DNA from: CAZDDB01 sp963843285
Lineage (GTDB): Bacteria > Acidobacteriota > HRBIN11 > JAKEFK01
Reading direction: 5' to 3'
Assembly (NCBI GenBank): GCA_963843285.1
Contig: CAWJJO010000015.1
Span: forward strand, 27,488 to 91,487
DNA length: 64,000 bases
In this document: piece after piece, positions 8,865 to 16,828 of the stretch
How the letters are laid out: the number at the start of each line of letters is the position of its first letter
Position numbering within the stretch: the first letter of the stretch is position 1
Translations under genes and position numbers: made by a program
Notes under the pieces: generated by a model
The model's database searches: none
Told to the model about the DNA's origin: nothing
Seen by the model: only the letters and a program-made list of their open reading frames with translations

Positions 8865-9971
8865 TTATTCCATGGCGCGGAGATATTCGCGGTCGAATGC
8901 AGCAAGCAAACTTTCCAGATCTGCATACGGTCCGGGCTGATAGGCGCGCGAGCTGATTCCCTGCTGGGAAAGCTCGCTGACATGCCAGTCTTCCCGGTTC
9001 GTGATGTCCCAGAATTCCACGGCAGGCATCGCGCTGAAATCCGGTTTCGCCATCGCATCCGGATGAAAGAACCATTCGCAGGTTACACGGCTGTGATCCG
9101 GCGATTGCGGTTCCACGCGATGCACCATCACATAATCGGGATGCAACGTCAGGAACATGGAAGGAAACAGCGTGTAGTAATGAACTAGCTTTCGGTTGTC
9201 TCCGCAAAGCGATTCGATCGGAACGGCGCAGGCGCGGCCGTCCACAGTCATACTTTCCGTATCTCCGCCAAGCTGCATCGGACCGCCAAGAAATGCGCCC
9301 TCATCCAGATGATTGGTGCTGCTTTTGTACGGTGTCAGACTTGCCAGTAGCGGGTGCACCGTAGGGCAGTGGTAGCATTCCGAATAATTCTGGAAAATCA
9401 ATTTCCAGTTCGCGTGAATGTCATACACGATCTGGTGCGCCAGCTGGAGATGTTCCATTTGCCATTCAGTGAAACGGTAGAGAATCGGCGCAAATGTTTC
9501 CGAAAAGGACTCCGGATTCGCGGAAAGATTTACAAAGATCAGGCCTTCCCAAACAGTCGTGGGAACATAGTGCAGCGGGTATTCCGCCATTTGAAAGCTC
9601 TGAACGCCGGACATGTTTGGAGCCCCGATCAATCTTCCATCCAGCGAATAGGTCCATGCATGATAGGGACACTGGATCCTACCGGAAAACCTGCCGGTAG
9701 TTTCGGTGCAGAGCCGCGTCCCGCGATGGCGGCACAAGTTGTAGAAGGCATGCACCTGTCCCTGCGCATCGCGCGTCACAAGAATATTTTCGCCGCATAC
9801 TTCGCGCAGAAAATAGCTGCCGGCTTCGGGGACTTGCGAAACATGGCCCACGCAAATCCACTTACGCGCAAAGACCTTCTCCCTTTCTTCCTGAAACACT
9901 TCTTGCGACGTGTAATATTTTGCAGGCAGGGTCTTTTGCCCTTGCGCAGTCCGCTTTGCCGTTGATTCCAT
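8865..9971 (-). CDS. Rieske-type oxygenase alpha subunit, quaternary-amine (GbcA/choline monooxygenase-like)
   Basis: 368 aa from the ATG at 9971. The frame stays open upstream to a GTG at 10028, but that start lies inside the operator palindrome and adds an atypical leader. The Rieske [2Fe-2S] ligands are C80-x-H82 (NLCRHRG) and C101-x2-H104 (CPYHAW). The mononuclear iron site is NYSECYHCPTVHP with His201 and His206, a sequence typical of choline, carnitine and glycine-betaine oxygenases. The expected reaction is oxidative demethylation or hydroxylation of a quaternary amine. No reductase subunit is encoded beside it, so electrons must come from a partner elsewhere. No clear Shine-Dalgarno precedes the ATG. 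Confidence 0.88.
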   Translation of the reverse strand: MESTAKRTAQGQKTLPAKYYTSQEVFQEEREKVFARKWICVGHVSQVPEAGSYFLREVCGENILVTRDAQGQVHAFYNLCRHRGTRLCTETTGRFSGRIQCPYHAWTYSLDGRLIGAPNMSGVQSFQMAEYPLHYVPTTVWEGLIFVNLSANPESFSETFAPILYRFTEWQMEHLQLAHQIVYDIHANWKLIFQNYSECYHCPTVHPLLASLTPYKSSTNHLDEGAFLGGPMQLGGDTESMTVDGRACAVPIESLCGDNRKLVHYYTLFPSMFLTLHPDYVMVHRVEPQSPDHSRVTCEWFFHPDAMAKPDFSAMPAVEFWDITNREDWHVSELSQQGISSRAYQPGPYADLESLLAAFDREYLRAME

Positions 9972-10020
9972 GTGGAAACAATAACAGCACCTGCTCGCGA
10001 TGTCAAGGATTTTGAAACTG

Positions 10021-10039
10021 TGTTTCACAATGTGAAACA
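10021..10039. promoter_or_regulatory. Perfect 19-nt palindrome, candidate IclR operator
   Basis: TGTTTCACAATGTGAAACA is a perfect 9-1-9 palindrome. It lies 50-68 nt upstream of the Rieske start and in the divergent gap to the MFS gene. A further half-site, TTTGAAAC, sits just before it (10011-10018). A 14/17 match lies across the start of the IclR gene at 11696-11712. The likely ligand is that IclR protein. Confidence 0.65.
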
Positions 10040-10044
10040 GAGTT

Positions 10045-10097
10045 ATGGAGCGCAGGCGTCCCGCCCATTATGGACCGCAGGCCTCCGGCCTGCTCCT
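10045..10097. repeat. GC-rich palindromic repeat (GCAGGCGTCCCGCC family), copy 1
   Basis: GGAGCGCAGGCGTCCCGCC is joined through CATTATGGACC to GCAGGCCTCCGGCCTGC. The same building blocks recur at 11353-11421, 23256-23312, 31164-31222 and 34918-34993. It lies between the candidate operator and the MFS start. Confidence 0.75.
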
Positions 10098-10126
10098 AAC
10101 CAAAACAGTGCTACTGTATTGATCGA

Positions 10127-11380
10127 ATGGATGCGATGAAATCCTCCAACCGCTGGGTCGCGCTCATCATTCTGTCCATGGGCGGCGGAAGCATCTACAT
10201 TCTGCCTTATCTCAGCTCGTATCTTTACATTCCGATGAAAGACGCGATGCATCTGAGCAATACGCAAATTGGATTGATGACAAGCGCCATGGGCTTTGCC
10301 GCCATGATTTTCTACTGGCCCGGCGGATGGATCGCAGACCGCTTCTCTCCACGAGTCTTGCTTACCCTCTCTTTTTTTATCAACGGATTGCTTGGTTTAT
10401 GGCTGGCAGCATTTCCTCCCTTTCCGGTGCTGATGACGATCCAGCTTCTGATGGGTGTGTTTCTCACATTGACGTACTGGTCGGCACTTGTGAAAGCTAC
10501 GCGTCAGCTTGCCACCGCCGCAGAGCAAGGGAGATTTTTCGGCTTTTTGGAAGGTGGAAGGAATCTGACGGCCGGAATTATGATTGCCGCAGGTCTGGCC
10601 CTCTTTGCAAAGCTTGGGAGTAGCGCCATCGGACTACGTTGGACCATCATTCTGCTTTCTGTGGAATTGTTTGTCATGGGGACACTCACCTGGATCTTCA
10701 TCCGGAATCCGGAGCGCGCGGAGCGCCAGGAAGTTTCAGAACCTGCACTTCGGGAAATGATTGTCCGCGTAGTAAAGATCAAAGCGGTCTGGATGGTCAT
10801 GGCGATCATTCTGTGCGCGTATGTTACATCCACCGGCATCACATATATCACTCCGTATGCCACCGATGTTTACAAACAAAGTGTAGTTTTTGGTGGAATG
10901 CTATACACGATCATGCAATGGACCTCTGTGTTCGCTTCCCCCGCGGCGGGATTCCTTGCGGACCGGTTCACGACTTCGAAAACTACATTGTGGCTCCTGG
11001 TGATCCTGGGTCTTTGTCTGTTTCTCTTTGTTTGGATCCAGGGTGGGCCTTCACTCTTCTACTTGCTGCTGATCAATTCCATCGCCATCGGTGCTGCGAT
11101 CTATGCTCTACGCGGGATCTACTATGCGCTACTGGAGGAAGGGAACATTCCTGTTTTGCTGACCGGATCTGCGACAGGTTTGATTTCTTTGGTCGCCTAC
11201 ACACCCGATGTCTTCATTCCGATCGTGGCCGGTCATCTTCTTGATCGATATCACATCGGTGGTCTGGGGTACAGATACTTTTTCCTGGTGCTTGGTCTCT
11301 TTACAATTGCCGGCGGCGTATTAACCATCGTGTTTCGAAGATCTATTTCATCTGGCAGGCAAGATGTCTGCGGTCCATAA
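10127..11380 (+). CDS. Major facilitator superfamily transporter
   Basis: 417 aa with about 12 hydrophobic segments and the MFS motif-A sequence GGWIADRFSPRVLL between TM2 and TM3. A second, degenerate copy (GFLADRFTTSKTT) lies at mid-protein. It is divergent from the Rieske/BHMT/sarcosine-oxidase operon and upstream of iclR, so uptake of the amine substrate or export of a product is plausible but not shown. The last residues (SGRQDVCGP) and the stop codon are encoded by a dispersed repeat. The start may be Met1 or Met4. Confidence 0.82.
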   Translation: MDAMKSSNRWVALIILSMGGGSIYILPYLSSYLYIPMKDAMHLSNTQIGLMTSAMGFAAMIFYWPGGWIADRFSPRVLLTLSFFINGLLGLWLAAFPPFPVLMTIQLLMGVFLTLTYWSALVKATRQLATAAEQGRFFGFLEGGRNLTAGIMIAAGLALFAKLGSSAIGLRWTIILLSVELFVMGTLTWIFIRNPERAERQEVSEPALREMIVRVVKIKAVWMVMAIILCAYVTSTGITYITPYATDVYKQSVVFGGMLYTIMQWTSVFASPAAGFLADRFTTSKTTLWLLVILGLCLFLFVWIQGGPSLFYLLLINSIAIGAAIYALRGIYYALLEEGNIPVLLTGSATGLISLVAYTPDVFIPIVAGHLLDRYHIGGLGYRYFFLVLGLFTIAGGVLTIVFRRSISSGRQDVCGP

Positions 11381-11421
11381 TGCAGGCGGGACGCCTGCGC
11401 TCCATATGCCTGCGGTCCATG
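11353..11421. repeat. GC-rich palindromic repeat (GCAGGCGTCCCGCC family), copy 2
   Basis: GGCAGGCAAGATGTCTGCGG, then TCCATAATGCAGGCGGGACG and CCTGCGCTCC, then CCTGCGGTCC. The first part is still inside the MFS reading frame and provides its stop codon TAA within CCATAATG. Confidence 0.75.
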
Positions 11422-11473
11422 GTACACTCATCCCAATAGCGATTCGTTGGGGCGAATCACAAGGAGGCTAAGG

Positions 11474-11652
11474 ATGAATGGCATTGGCAAATTTGTCGCT
11501 TTCTTCTCGCAGTAGTGATGTTTGTCGGCTGCGGCGATATTCTGAAACTGTCGAAAATTTTGTATGAAGAATGTTTGGGTCCTGCTGATGAAGGGGAAGA
11601 AATACGTACCGTTTACAAATTTGATCAGAACTTCTTTATGCCGCCCGGTTGA
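11474..11652 (+). pseudogene. Frameshifted small lipoprotein gene (candidate)
   Basis: AAGGAGG at 11461-11467 precedes ATG 11474. That frame reads MNGIGKF and then meets a stop. The frame two bases further on reads RFLLAVVMFVGCGDIL, a lipobox-like segment, and continues for about 50 codons (ILYEECLGPADEGEE, ending NFFMPPG) to TGA at 11650-11652. One indel near 11495 would join them into a protein of about 59 aa with a lipoprotein signal. It may be a recent pseudogene or an assembly error. I do not recognise the family. Confidence 0.35.
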
Positions 11653-11685
11653 CGGGATATTCTCTGGCGTGGTAGGCTTCAAATT

Positions 11686-11712
11686 GTGAAACTTTGGTTC
11701 ACATTATGAAAC
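11686..11712. promoter_or_regulatory. Candidate IclR autoregulatory site over its own start
   Basis: GTGAAAC (11686-11692) is followed by GGTTCACATTATGAAAC (11696-11712). The latter matches the palindrome upstream of the Rieske gene at 14 of 17 positions and contains the ATG at 11706. Binding here would block iclR transcription or initiation, the usual autoregulation in this family. Confidence 0.55.
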
Positions 11713-12488
11713 TACGGAAAAAGACGAAACCTGTAACCGGCACGCAGGCAGTCCAACGCGCGGTATCGATTCTCAAATCATTCCAGGAGGAGAAGGCGTC
11801 GCGCACATTGATGGAAATTGCGCGCGAGCTTGGATTGAACAAGACCACGGCATACCGTCTGTTGACGGCTCTGGAAATCGAAGGACTCGTTGCGCGCGAT
11901 CCTGTATCTGACGCCTACACACTTGGTCCCGAACTGATCATTTTGGGCGGAATGTCGCTCCGTTCCAGCAATCTCCGTTCTTCGAGCCGCACCGATCTGA
12001 AGAAACTTGCCGGCGCCACCGGGGAAACCACAAGTCTGGAAGTACTGTCCGGAACGGATGTGTTGATCATCGATGAAATCGCAGGAGAACATCTGATGGG
12101 AGGCACACAGTCCATCGGCACACGCTGGCCGGCATACGCGACATCAACCGGGAAAGCGATTCTGGCGCATCGATCCGGTGAAGAAGTGGATGCGATCTTG
12201 AAAAAACCGCTTCCCCAGCTTACAAAAAAGACGATTACCGATCCTGATGTTCTGCGAAAAGAATTGATCGTGATCCGGCAGCGTGGGTTCGCAGTTGCCG
12301 ATGAACAGATGGAACTGGGCTATGTGGCGGTCGGTTCACCGGTTTTTAATCATGACGGCGAAGTGACTGCCGCGATCAGTGTGGGCGGGCCTACGATCCG
12401 CCTTACCCGGGAACGGATTGTCCAGACCGGTGCGTTGGTCAGCGCAACTGCAGACAGGATTTCCAAACGTCTGGGTTACCGCCCGTAG
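11706..12488 (+). CDS. IclR-family transcriptional regulator
   Basis: 260 aa from ATG 11706; an in-frame TTG at 11694 is the alternative. The N-terminal winged helix-turn-helix (about 15-75) includes RAVSILKSFQ, TLMEIARELGLNKTTAYRLL and EIEGLVARD. The C-terminal IclR effector domain (about 90-255) includes GETTSLEVL, PAYATSTGKAILAH and RQRGFAVADEQMELG. It lies between the MFS gene and purU. Palindromes in front of the Rieske gene and over its own start suggest it controls the demethylation genes, probably with a pathway metabolite as ligand. Confidence 0.92.
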   Translation: MKLRKKTKPVTGTQAVQRAVSILKSFQEEKASRTLMEIARELGLNKTTAYRLLTALEIEGLVARDPVSDAYTLGPELIILGGMSLRSSNLRSSSRTDLKKLAGATGETTSLEVLSGTDVLIIDEIAGEHLMGGTQSIGTRWPAYATSTGKAILAHRSGEEVDAILKKPLPQLTKKTITDPDVLRKELIVIRQRGFAVADEQMELGYVAVGSPVFNHDGEVTAAISVGGPTIRLTRERIVQTGALVSATADRISKRLGYRP

Positions 12489-12519
12489 GGACGCACGGCG
12501 TGCGCCCTCAGGAGACCGA

Positions 12520-13386
12520 ATGAAGCCCGAATCGATCATCTTTCTGATTGATTGCCCTGATCGAAAAGGTCTTGTCTCGCTGATCAGCACTTTTTTTTAT
12601 CAGCGCGGATTCAACATCCTTCACTGTCAGCAATACACGGATGTAAAACTGAACCACTATTTCATGCGGCTGAAACTGGATCTCAAAGATCTCGCTTCTT
12701 CCAGAAAAACGCTCGAAAGCGAATTTGAGGAATTTGCAGAATCGTTGAATGTACGCTGGTCGGTCCACTACACCGACCATATGGAAAAGGTGGCGATCCT
12801 GGTAACCAGGGCATCCCATTGTTTGTACGACTTGCTTTTGCGCTGGCAGGAAGGGGAGCTTCATTGCGAGATCCCCATCATTATCAGCAACCATCCCGAT
12901 CTGGAATCGGTGGCGGATAAATTCCGGATTGCATATCACTGTTTGCCGGTGACCAGAGAATCAAAAGTAGCGCAGGAACTCGAGATTCGTAAACTTTTGA
13001 AACAACATCATGTCGATCTTGCTGTTTTGGCCAGATACATGCAGATCCTTTCCGCTGAATTTGTGGAAGAATGGGACGGCAAAATCATCAACATTCATCA
13101 CGCCTTCTTGCCCGCGTTCCAGGGGGCCAACCCTTACTTACAAGCGTATGAGCGCGGCGTCAAGATGATCGGCGCGACCGCGCATTATGCTACGGTGGAT
13201 CTGGATGAAGGGCCGATCATTGAACAGGATGTGGAACGCGTTACCCATGAGGATACTGCGGAAGACATGGTCCGGATCGGAAAGGATGTGGAACGTGTGG
13301 TGCTGGCGCGCGCAGTGAAAGCGCACCTGGAGCACCGGATCATCGTTTACGGACGCCGCGTGATCGTATTCACTACGGGTGTCTGA
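12520..13386 (+). CDS. purU: Formyltetrahydrofolate deformylase
   Basis: 288 aa. The start at 12520 is set by CAGGAG 5 nt upstream; the open frame further upstream overlaps iclR and lacks family sequence. An N-terminal ACT domain (SIIFLIDCPDRKGLVSLIST) is followed by the formyltransferase-fold hydrolase domain with KIINIHHAFLPAFQGANPY and GATAHYATVDLDEGPIIEQD. The enzyme hydrolyses 10-formyl-THF to formate and THF. Next to amine-demethylation genes it would recycle THF loaded with one-carbon units, as purU does in known glycine-betaine and sarcosine catabolic clusters. Confidence 0.95.
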   Translation: MKPESIIFLIDCPDRKGLVSLISTFFYQRGFNILHCQQYTDVKLNHYFMRLKLDLKDLASSRKTLESEFEEFAESLNVRWSVHYTDHMEKVAILVTRASHCLYDLLLRWQEGELHCEIPIIISNHPDLESVADKFRIAYHCLPVTRESKVAQELEIRKLLKQHHVDLAVLARYMQILSAEFVEEWDGKIINIHHAFLPAFQGANPYLQAYERGVKMIGATAHYATVDLDEGPIIEQDVERVTHEDTAEDMVRIGKDVERVVLARAVKAHLEHRIIVYGRRVIVFTTGV

Positions 13387-13545
13387 GGTAACCACGAAGA
13401 CACTAAGACACGAAGGTGCACAAAGACTCTTGAATGAATTATTTGGATAGCGATACTCCCCCCTTTATGAAGGGGGGAGTTAGTGGGGGTTGGAAAGATG
13501 TTCGACAACCCCTCCCGGCCTCCCCTTGATCAGGGGAGGTGACGC
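13387..13545. repeat. Intergenic repeats: ACCACGAAGACAC remnant and CCCCCCTTTATGAAGGGGGG hairpin pair
   Basis: Directly after purU comes AACCACGAAGACACTAAGAC (ACCACAAAG family). From 13457 to 13545 follows a compound palindrome: CCCCCCTTTATGAAGGGGGG, a GGTTGG/CAACCCC pair, and CCTCCCCTTGATCAGGGGAG. A second copy of the compound palindrome is at 28885-28975. It lies between converging genes and may terminate both. Confidence 0.6.
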
Positions 13546-13562
13546 TAGCCGAACTTCTCTTA

Positions 13563-13868
13563 CTAGTTCGTCTTTTGCTCTTCCAATTCGATCTTCTTGG
13601 CGAAATTCTTTGAATCTGCCGTGATCGAAATCTTCTCGCCTTCCTTCAGGTCCATAGTCTTCACGCTCTTTCCATTGGTGAGATATTGGGTCTTGCTGCT
13701 GAAATGGAAAGTTTTCGTATCCGAGCCCACCTGCACGGTCAATGTGTGGGTGGCTGAGTCGATCTTTTGAATCGTTCCTTCCGTCTTCGGCATCGATTTT
13801 GTGCTTGCGTTTGCAAACGATGCTACTAGAAGAACAGTGAAGGCGATAAGTGTGAGTTTCTTGAACAT
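13563..13868 (-). CDS. Small secreted OB-fold-like protein
   Basis: 101 aa with a signal peptide (MFKKLTLIAFTVLLVASFANA). The mature domain of about 80 residues is beta-rich (TEGTIQKIDSATHTLTVQV, KTFHFSSKTQYL, LKEGEKISITAD). This resembles the small extracytoplasmic DUF5666/OB-like proteins, but the assignment is by pattern only. It lies 69 nt upstream-side of htrA on the same strand. Its function is unknown. Confidence 0.65.
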   Translation of the reverse strand: MFKKLTLIAFTVLLVASFANASTKSMPKTEGTIQKIDSATHTLTVQVGSDTKTFHFSSKTQYLTNGKSVKTMDLKEGEKISITADSKNFAKKIELEEQKTN

Positions 13869-13937
13869 TGGGTTTCCTCCTTTGATTGCAATCAGGGCAT
13901 CCGCCTCGCGGCGAATGCCCTGTATGGATAAATGGGA

Positions 13938-15419
13938 TTAATGAAGATCCAGAGTGATCAAGAATGTGTTGCCTCCGCGATCGATGGCCAGTAAAAGCGA
14001 GTCTTTTTCGCCTCCGGTGGCTGCCTGAAATTCATTTACGGAGGTGATTTCCTTGCGGTTGACTTCAAAGATCACATCGCCTCGCTGCAATCCTGCTTCG
14101 TCAGCAAGAGAGCCGGGCTTTACTCGTGTGATCACTACGCCGTGATCCTGATCCGTGCCGAGTTCACGCGCAATCCGAGGTGTCAGATCCTGCATTTCCA
14201 ATCCAAGAGATTGTTCCTGCTCGCGCATTCCGGCAGACGGCTGATCGTCTTTCATTTCCGTCAGTCTCACGGTAAACCTTTTTTCTTCGCCGTTCCGGAT
14301 CACGCCCAGATCGACTTTGGATCCCGGTTTCATCGATGAAACCAGGTTCCGCAGCTCTGTGTTGTCCCGCACCGCTTGTCCGTTTACTGAGGTGATAATG
14401 TCATACGGTTTCAAGCCGGCTTCTTCCGCAGGTGAATCCTTTTGCACGTCGCTCACGATCGCCCCATGACGATCTCCGGCCTTCAACGATTTTTGCAAAC
14501 CGGGGGAGAGATCTTGAATCGAGACGCCAAGATATCCACGGGTGACGTGCCCCGATGTTTTGAGCTGGGTCACCACGTTCTGCACGATGTTGATCGGGAT
14601 TGCAAAACCGACACCCGCATTGGATCCGTTCGAGCTGTAGATTGCTGTATTGATGCCGATCAGATTTCCGTCCAGATCCACCAGCGCGCCTCCACTGTTA
14701 CCCGGATTGATGGCTGCATCGGTTTGCAGGAAATTCTCGTAATCTGCGATTCCTACATTGGAACGGCCTTTTGCGGAGATAATACCGGCCGTGACTGTCT
14801 GTTGCAGTGCTTCTCCAAACGGGGACCCGATGGCAAGCACCCATTCCCCGACTTGAATTGCATTGTAGTCGCCAAATCGAATTGGATTCAGGTTCTGCGC
14901 CTCTACTTTGATCAGGGCAAGATCGCTCTTTGGATCTTTTCCGATGATCTTTGCGGATACCTTCCGTCCGTCCGGAAGCGTTACCTGCAGTTTTGTTGAA
15001 TTGTCCACCACGTGGTTGTTTGTAATGATGTAGCCGTCCGAGCTGATGACAACTCCGGATCCAAGTGTTTTTTGGATCTGTTCTCTTTGACGCGGCGTGA
15101 AGCCGAAGAAGTTGCCAAAGTTATCATCTCCAAAGAACTGACGGAACGCGTCATCTCCAAGACTGTTCTGCAGTTTCTCTTCATTTACGATCATGACAAT
15201 CGATGGTGTGACTTTTTGTGAGACTTCCACAAACGCCAGGCTCATTTGCTTTGCTGCATTGAGTGAAGACAAAGCCGGTTTTTGCAGGGTCTCCGATGGG
15301 GCTGTAGCGGCCGGCGGAGTTCCCGCCTGTCCGGCAGCCGTAGAATGTTGGATCGGGCTCCAGGCTATCAACAATGCAATGGCAACCGCACCCAGCAGTC
15401 CATAAAAAATTCTTCTCAT
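13938..15419 (-). CDS. Periplasmic serine protease/chaperone, HtrA/DegP family
   Basis: 493 aa. An N-terminal signal/anchor (FYGLLGAVAIALLIAW) is followed by a trypsin-like domain with the full triad: His136 in YIITNNHVVD, Asp166 in KSDLALIKV and Ser242 in NPGNSGGALVD. Two PDZ domains follow (about 300-390 and 405-490; second starts near LGLEMQDLTPRIARELG). The family degrades or refolds damaged envelope proteins. It is divergent from the adenosine deaminase family gene, with 143 nt between starts. Confidence 0.94.
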   Translation of the reverse strand: MRRIFYGLLGAVAIALLIAWSPIQHSTAAGQAGTPPAATAPSETLQKPALSSLNAAKQMSLAFVEVSQKVTPSIVMIVNEEKLQNSLGDDAFRQFFGDDNFGNFFGFTPRQREQIQKTLGSGVVISSDGYIITNNHVVDNSTKLQVTLPDGRKVSAKIIGKDPKSDLALIKVEAQNLNPIRFGDYNAIQVGEWVLAIGSPFGEALQQTVTAGIISAKGRSNVGIADYENFLQTDAAINPGNSGGALVDLDGNLIGINTAIYSSNGSNAGVGFAIPINIVQNVVTQLKTSGHVTRGYLGVSIQDLSPGLQKSLKAGDRHGAIVSDVQKDSPAEEAGLKPYDIITSVNGQAVRDNTELRNLVSSMKPGSKVDLGVIRNGEEKRFTVRLTEMKDDQPSAGMREQEQSLGLEMQDLTPRIARELGTDQDHGVVITRVKPGSLADEAGLQRGDVIFEVNRKEITSVNEFQAATGGEKDSLLLAIDRGGNTFLITLDLH

Positions 15420-15562
15420 ATATTAACCCTCCTTGGTTTCGCTTCTTGACGTCGCAACAGACGTGCCATTGCAAACATTCAATGATTTCAGTAACTTACA
15501 GCTATCACCCTCATGGCGCTGTGGTGTTTCGCAACACCTTCGTGATGAGGTTTGGAACAGAG

Positions 15563-16579
15563 ATGGCGACACTGGCACAGACGCGAAATGCGCTCGGAAT
15601 CGAGCTTACGGATTTGCACATCCATCTTGGCGGAGCTGTAGCGCCGCACACCCTGTGGAGTCTGGCGCATCAGCAGGGATTTAAGCTGCCCGTAGATAAC
15701 TACTGGGAATTTGTGGAATTCATCACAATTGATCCCGCGAAAATCCATTCGCTGGACGACTATCTGAACTACTTTCACTGGACTGAAAAGATCCAGAGCT
15801 CACCGGAGGCGGTAGAACGTTCTGTCTACGAAATTATTAGTAAGGAATTTCGCAGTTCCAACGTCACACAACTGGAGCTGCGCTTCAATCCGATGAAGCG
15901 AAACCGGGGCGGAGAACAAGATCTGGACCACATCATCCATGCGGCATTGCGAGGATTGGACCGCGTTGTGCTCGATTACCGGGTGCGGGCGGGTTTGATT
16001 TTTTGTCTGGCGCGCGAGTTTCCTTACGAGCTGAACCGCATCATCACCGAGAAAGCTGCGCATTACCGCGCGCGCGGTGTTGTCGGCATTGATCTGGCCG
16101 GTTCCGAATCGCAAGGCGCGGATCTGAAGAAGCGAGCTGCGGAATATGCAGATCTGTTTTCCTACGCCCGCAAAGCGGGATTGGGAATCACGGCGCATGT
16201 AGGAGAAACGCCGGATAGCCCACCGTCCGATGTGATTGAAATGCTGGAGATCGCAAAGCCGAATCGCATCGGTCACGGTATTCAGGCCGCGTTCAGTGAG
16301 GAAGCGTTGCGTCTTTTGCGGGAGCGAAACATCTGTCTGGAAATCTGTCCTACATCCAATCTGCAAACACACGCGGTTTCCGGCACTACGCAACTTGGCG
16401 AAGTACTCAGAACGTTTACCGAAGCGCGTGTGCCGTTTACAATCAACACGGATAATCCGTATCTGTCCCACACCAATCTGAGATACGAAATCGATCTGCT
16501 GCTCAGTCACAATTTGATGTCAGGCGAAGAACTCATGCTTTGCTTTCAGCGCGCCCGGCAGTTCAGCTTTATCCCGTGA
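15563..16579 (+). CDS. Adenosine deaminase family amidohydrolase
   Basis: 338 aa from ATG 15563, preceded by GGAACAGAG; ATG 15545 is the alternative. The frame is open back into htrA, but only this region matches the family. Metal and catalytic residues are visible: LHIHLGG, GIDLAGSE, TAHVGET, RIGHGIQ, CPTSN and the Asp of NTDNP. The family deaminates adenosine or related nucleosides such as aminodeoxyfutalosine; which one is not decidable. The protein ends at RARQFSFIP just before a 240-bp repeat. Family members usually continue with one more helix, so the C-terminus may have been clipped. Confidence 0.85.
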   Translation: MATLAQTRNALGIELTDLHIHLGGAVAPHTLWSLAHQQGFKLPVDNYWEFVEFITIDPAKIHSLDDYLNYFHWTEKIQSSPEAVERSVYEIISKEFRSSNVTQLELRFNPMKRNRGGEQDLDHIIHAALRGLDRVVLDYRVRAGLIFCLAREFPYELNRIITEKAAHYRARGVVGIDLAGSESQGADLKKRAAEYADLFSYARKAGLGITAHVGETPDSPPSDVIEMLEIAKPNRIGHGIQAAFSEEALRLLRERNICLEICPTSNLQTHAVSGTTQLGEVLRTFTEARVPFTINTDNPYLSHTNLRYEIDLLLSHNLMSGEELMLCFQRARQFSFIP

Positions 16580-16588
16580 CCCTACAAT

Positions 16589-16828
16589 GGTAGGGGCTGA
16601 GCATTTTCCACCGTTGTGTGGTTCCGGCTGAAAATGGCAATGGTCTTTCTCAGTGAAAGAACTATTGTTCATAGTTGAAAATGCTCAGCCCGTCGGCGAA
16701 ATGCGAGATCCTATCACAGCCGTGCCGGGCTGTGCATTTGCGTACACTCTGTGTTTCCAAATTACTTTAGTGAAGAGATAACGTTAGTGACTTTCGCGGT
16801 CAGCCTCGCAAATGCACAGCCCCTACAA
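16589..16828. repeat. 240-bp intergenic palindromic element, copy 2 (inverted)
   Basis: It begins GTAGGGGCTGAGCATTTTCC and ends GCAAATGCACAGCCCCTACA. The blocks match those at 3039-3280 in the opposite orientation. The right terminus TTGTAGGGGC, read on the minus strand, provides the last Leu codon and the TAG stop of hisC. Confidence 0.7.

Noticed and set aside
12379..12519. N-terminal extension of the purU reading frame
   Set aside because: It overlaps iclR in another frame, and the Shine-Dalgarno and family start point to 12520.
5087..13386. Sigma-54 promoter near the NtrC-type regulator or the amine module
   Set aside because: No TGGCAC-N5-TTGC-like match with correct spacing was found on reading the intergenic gaps.
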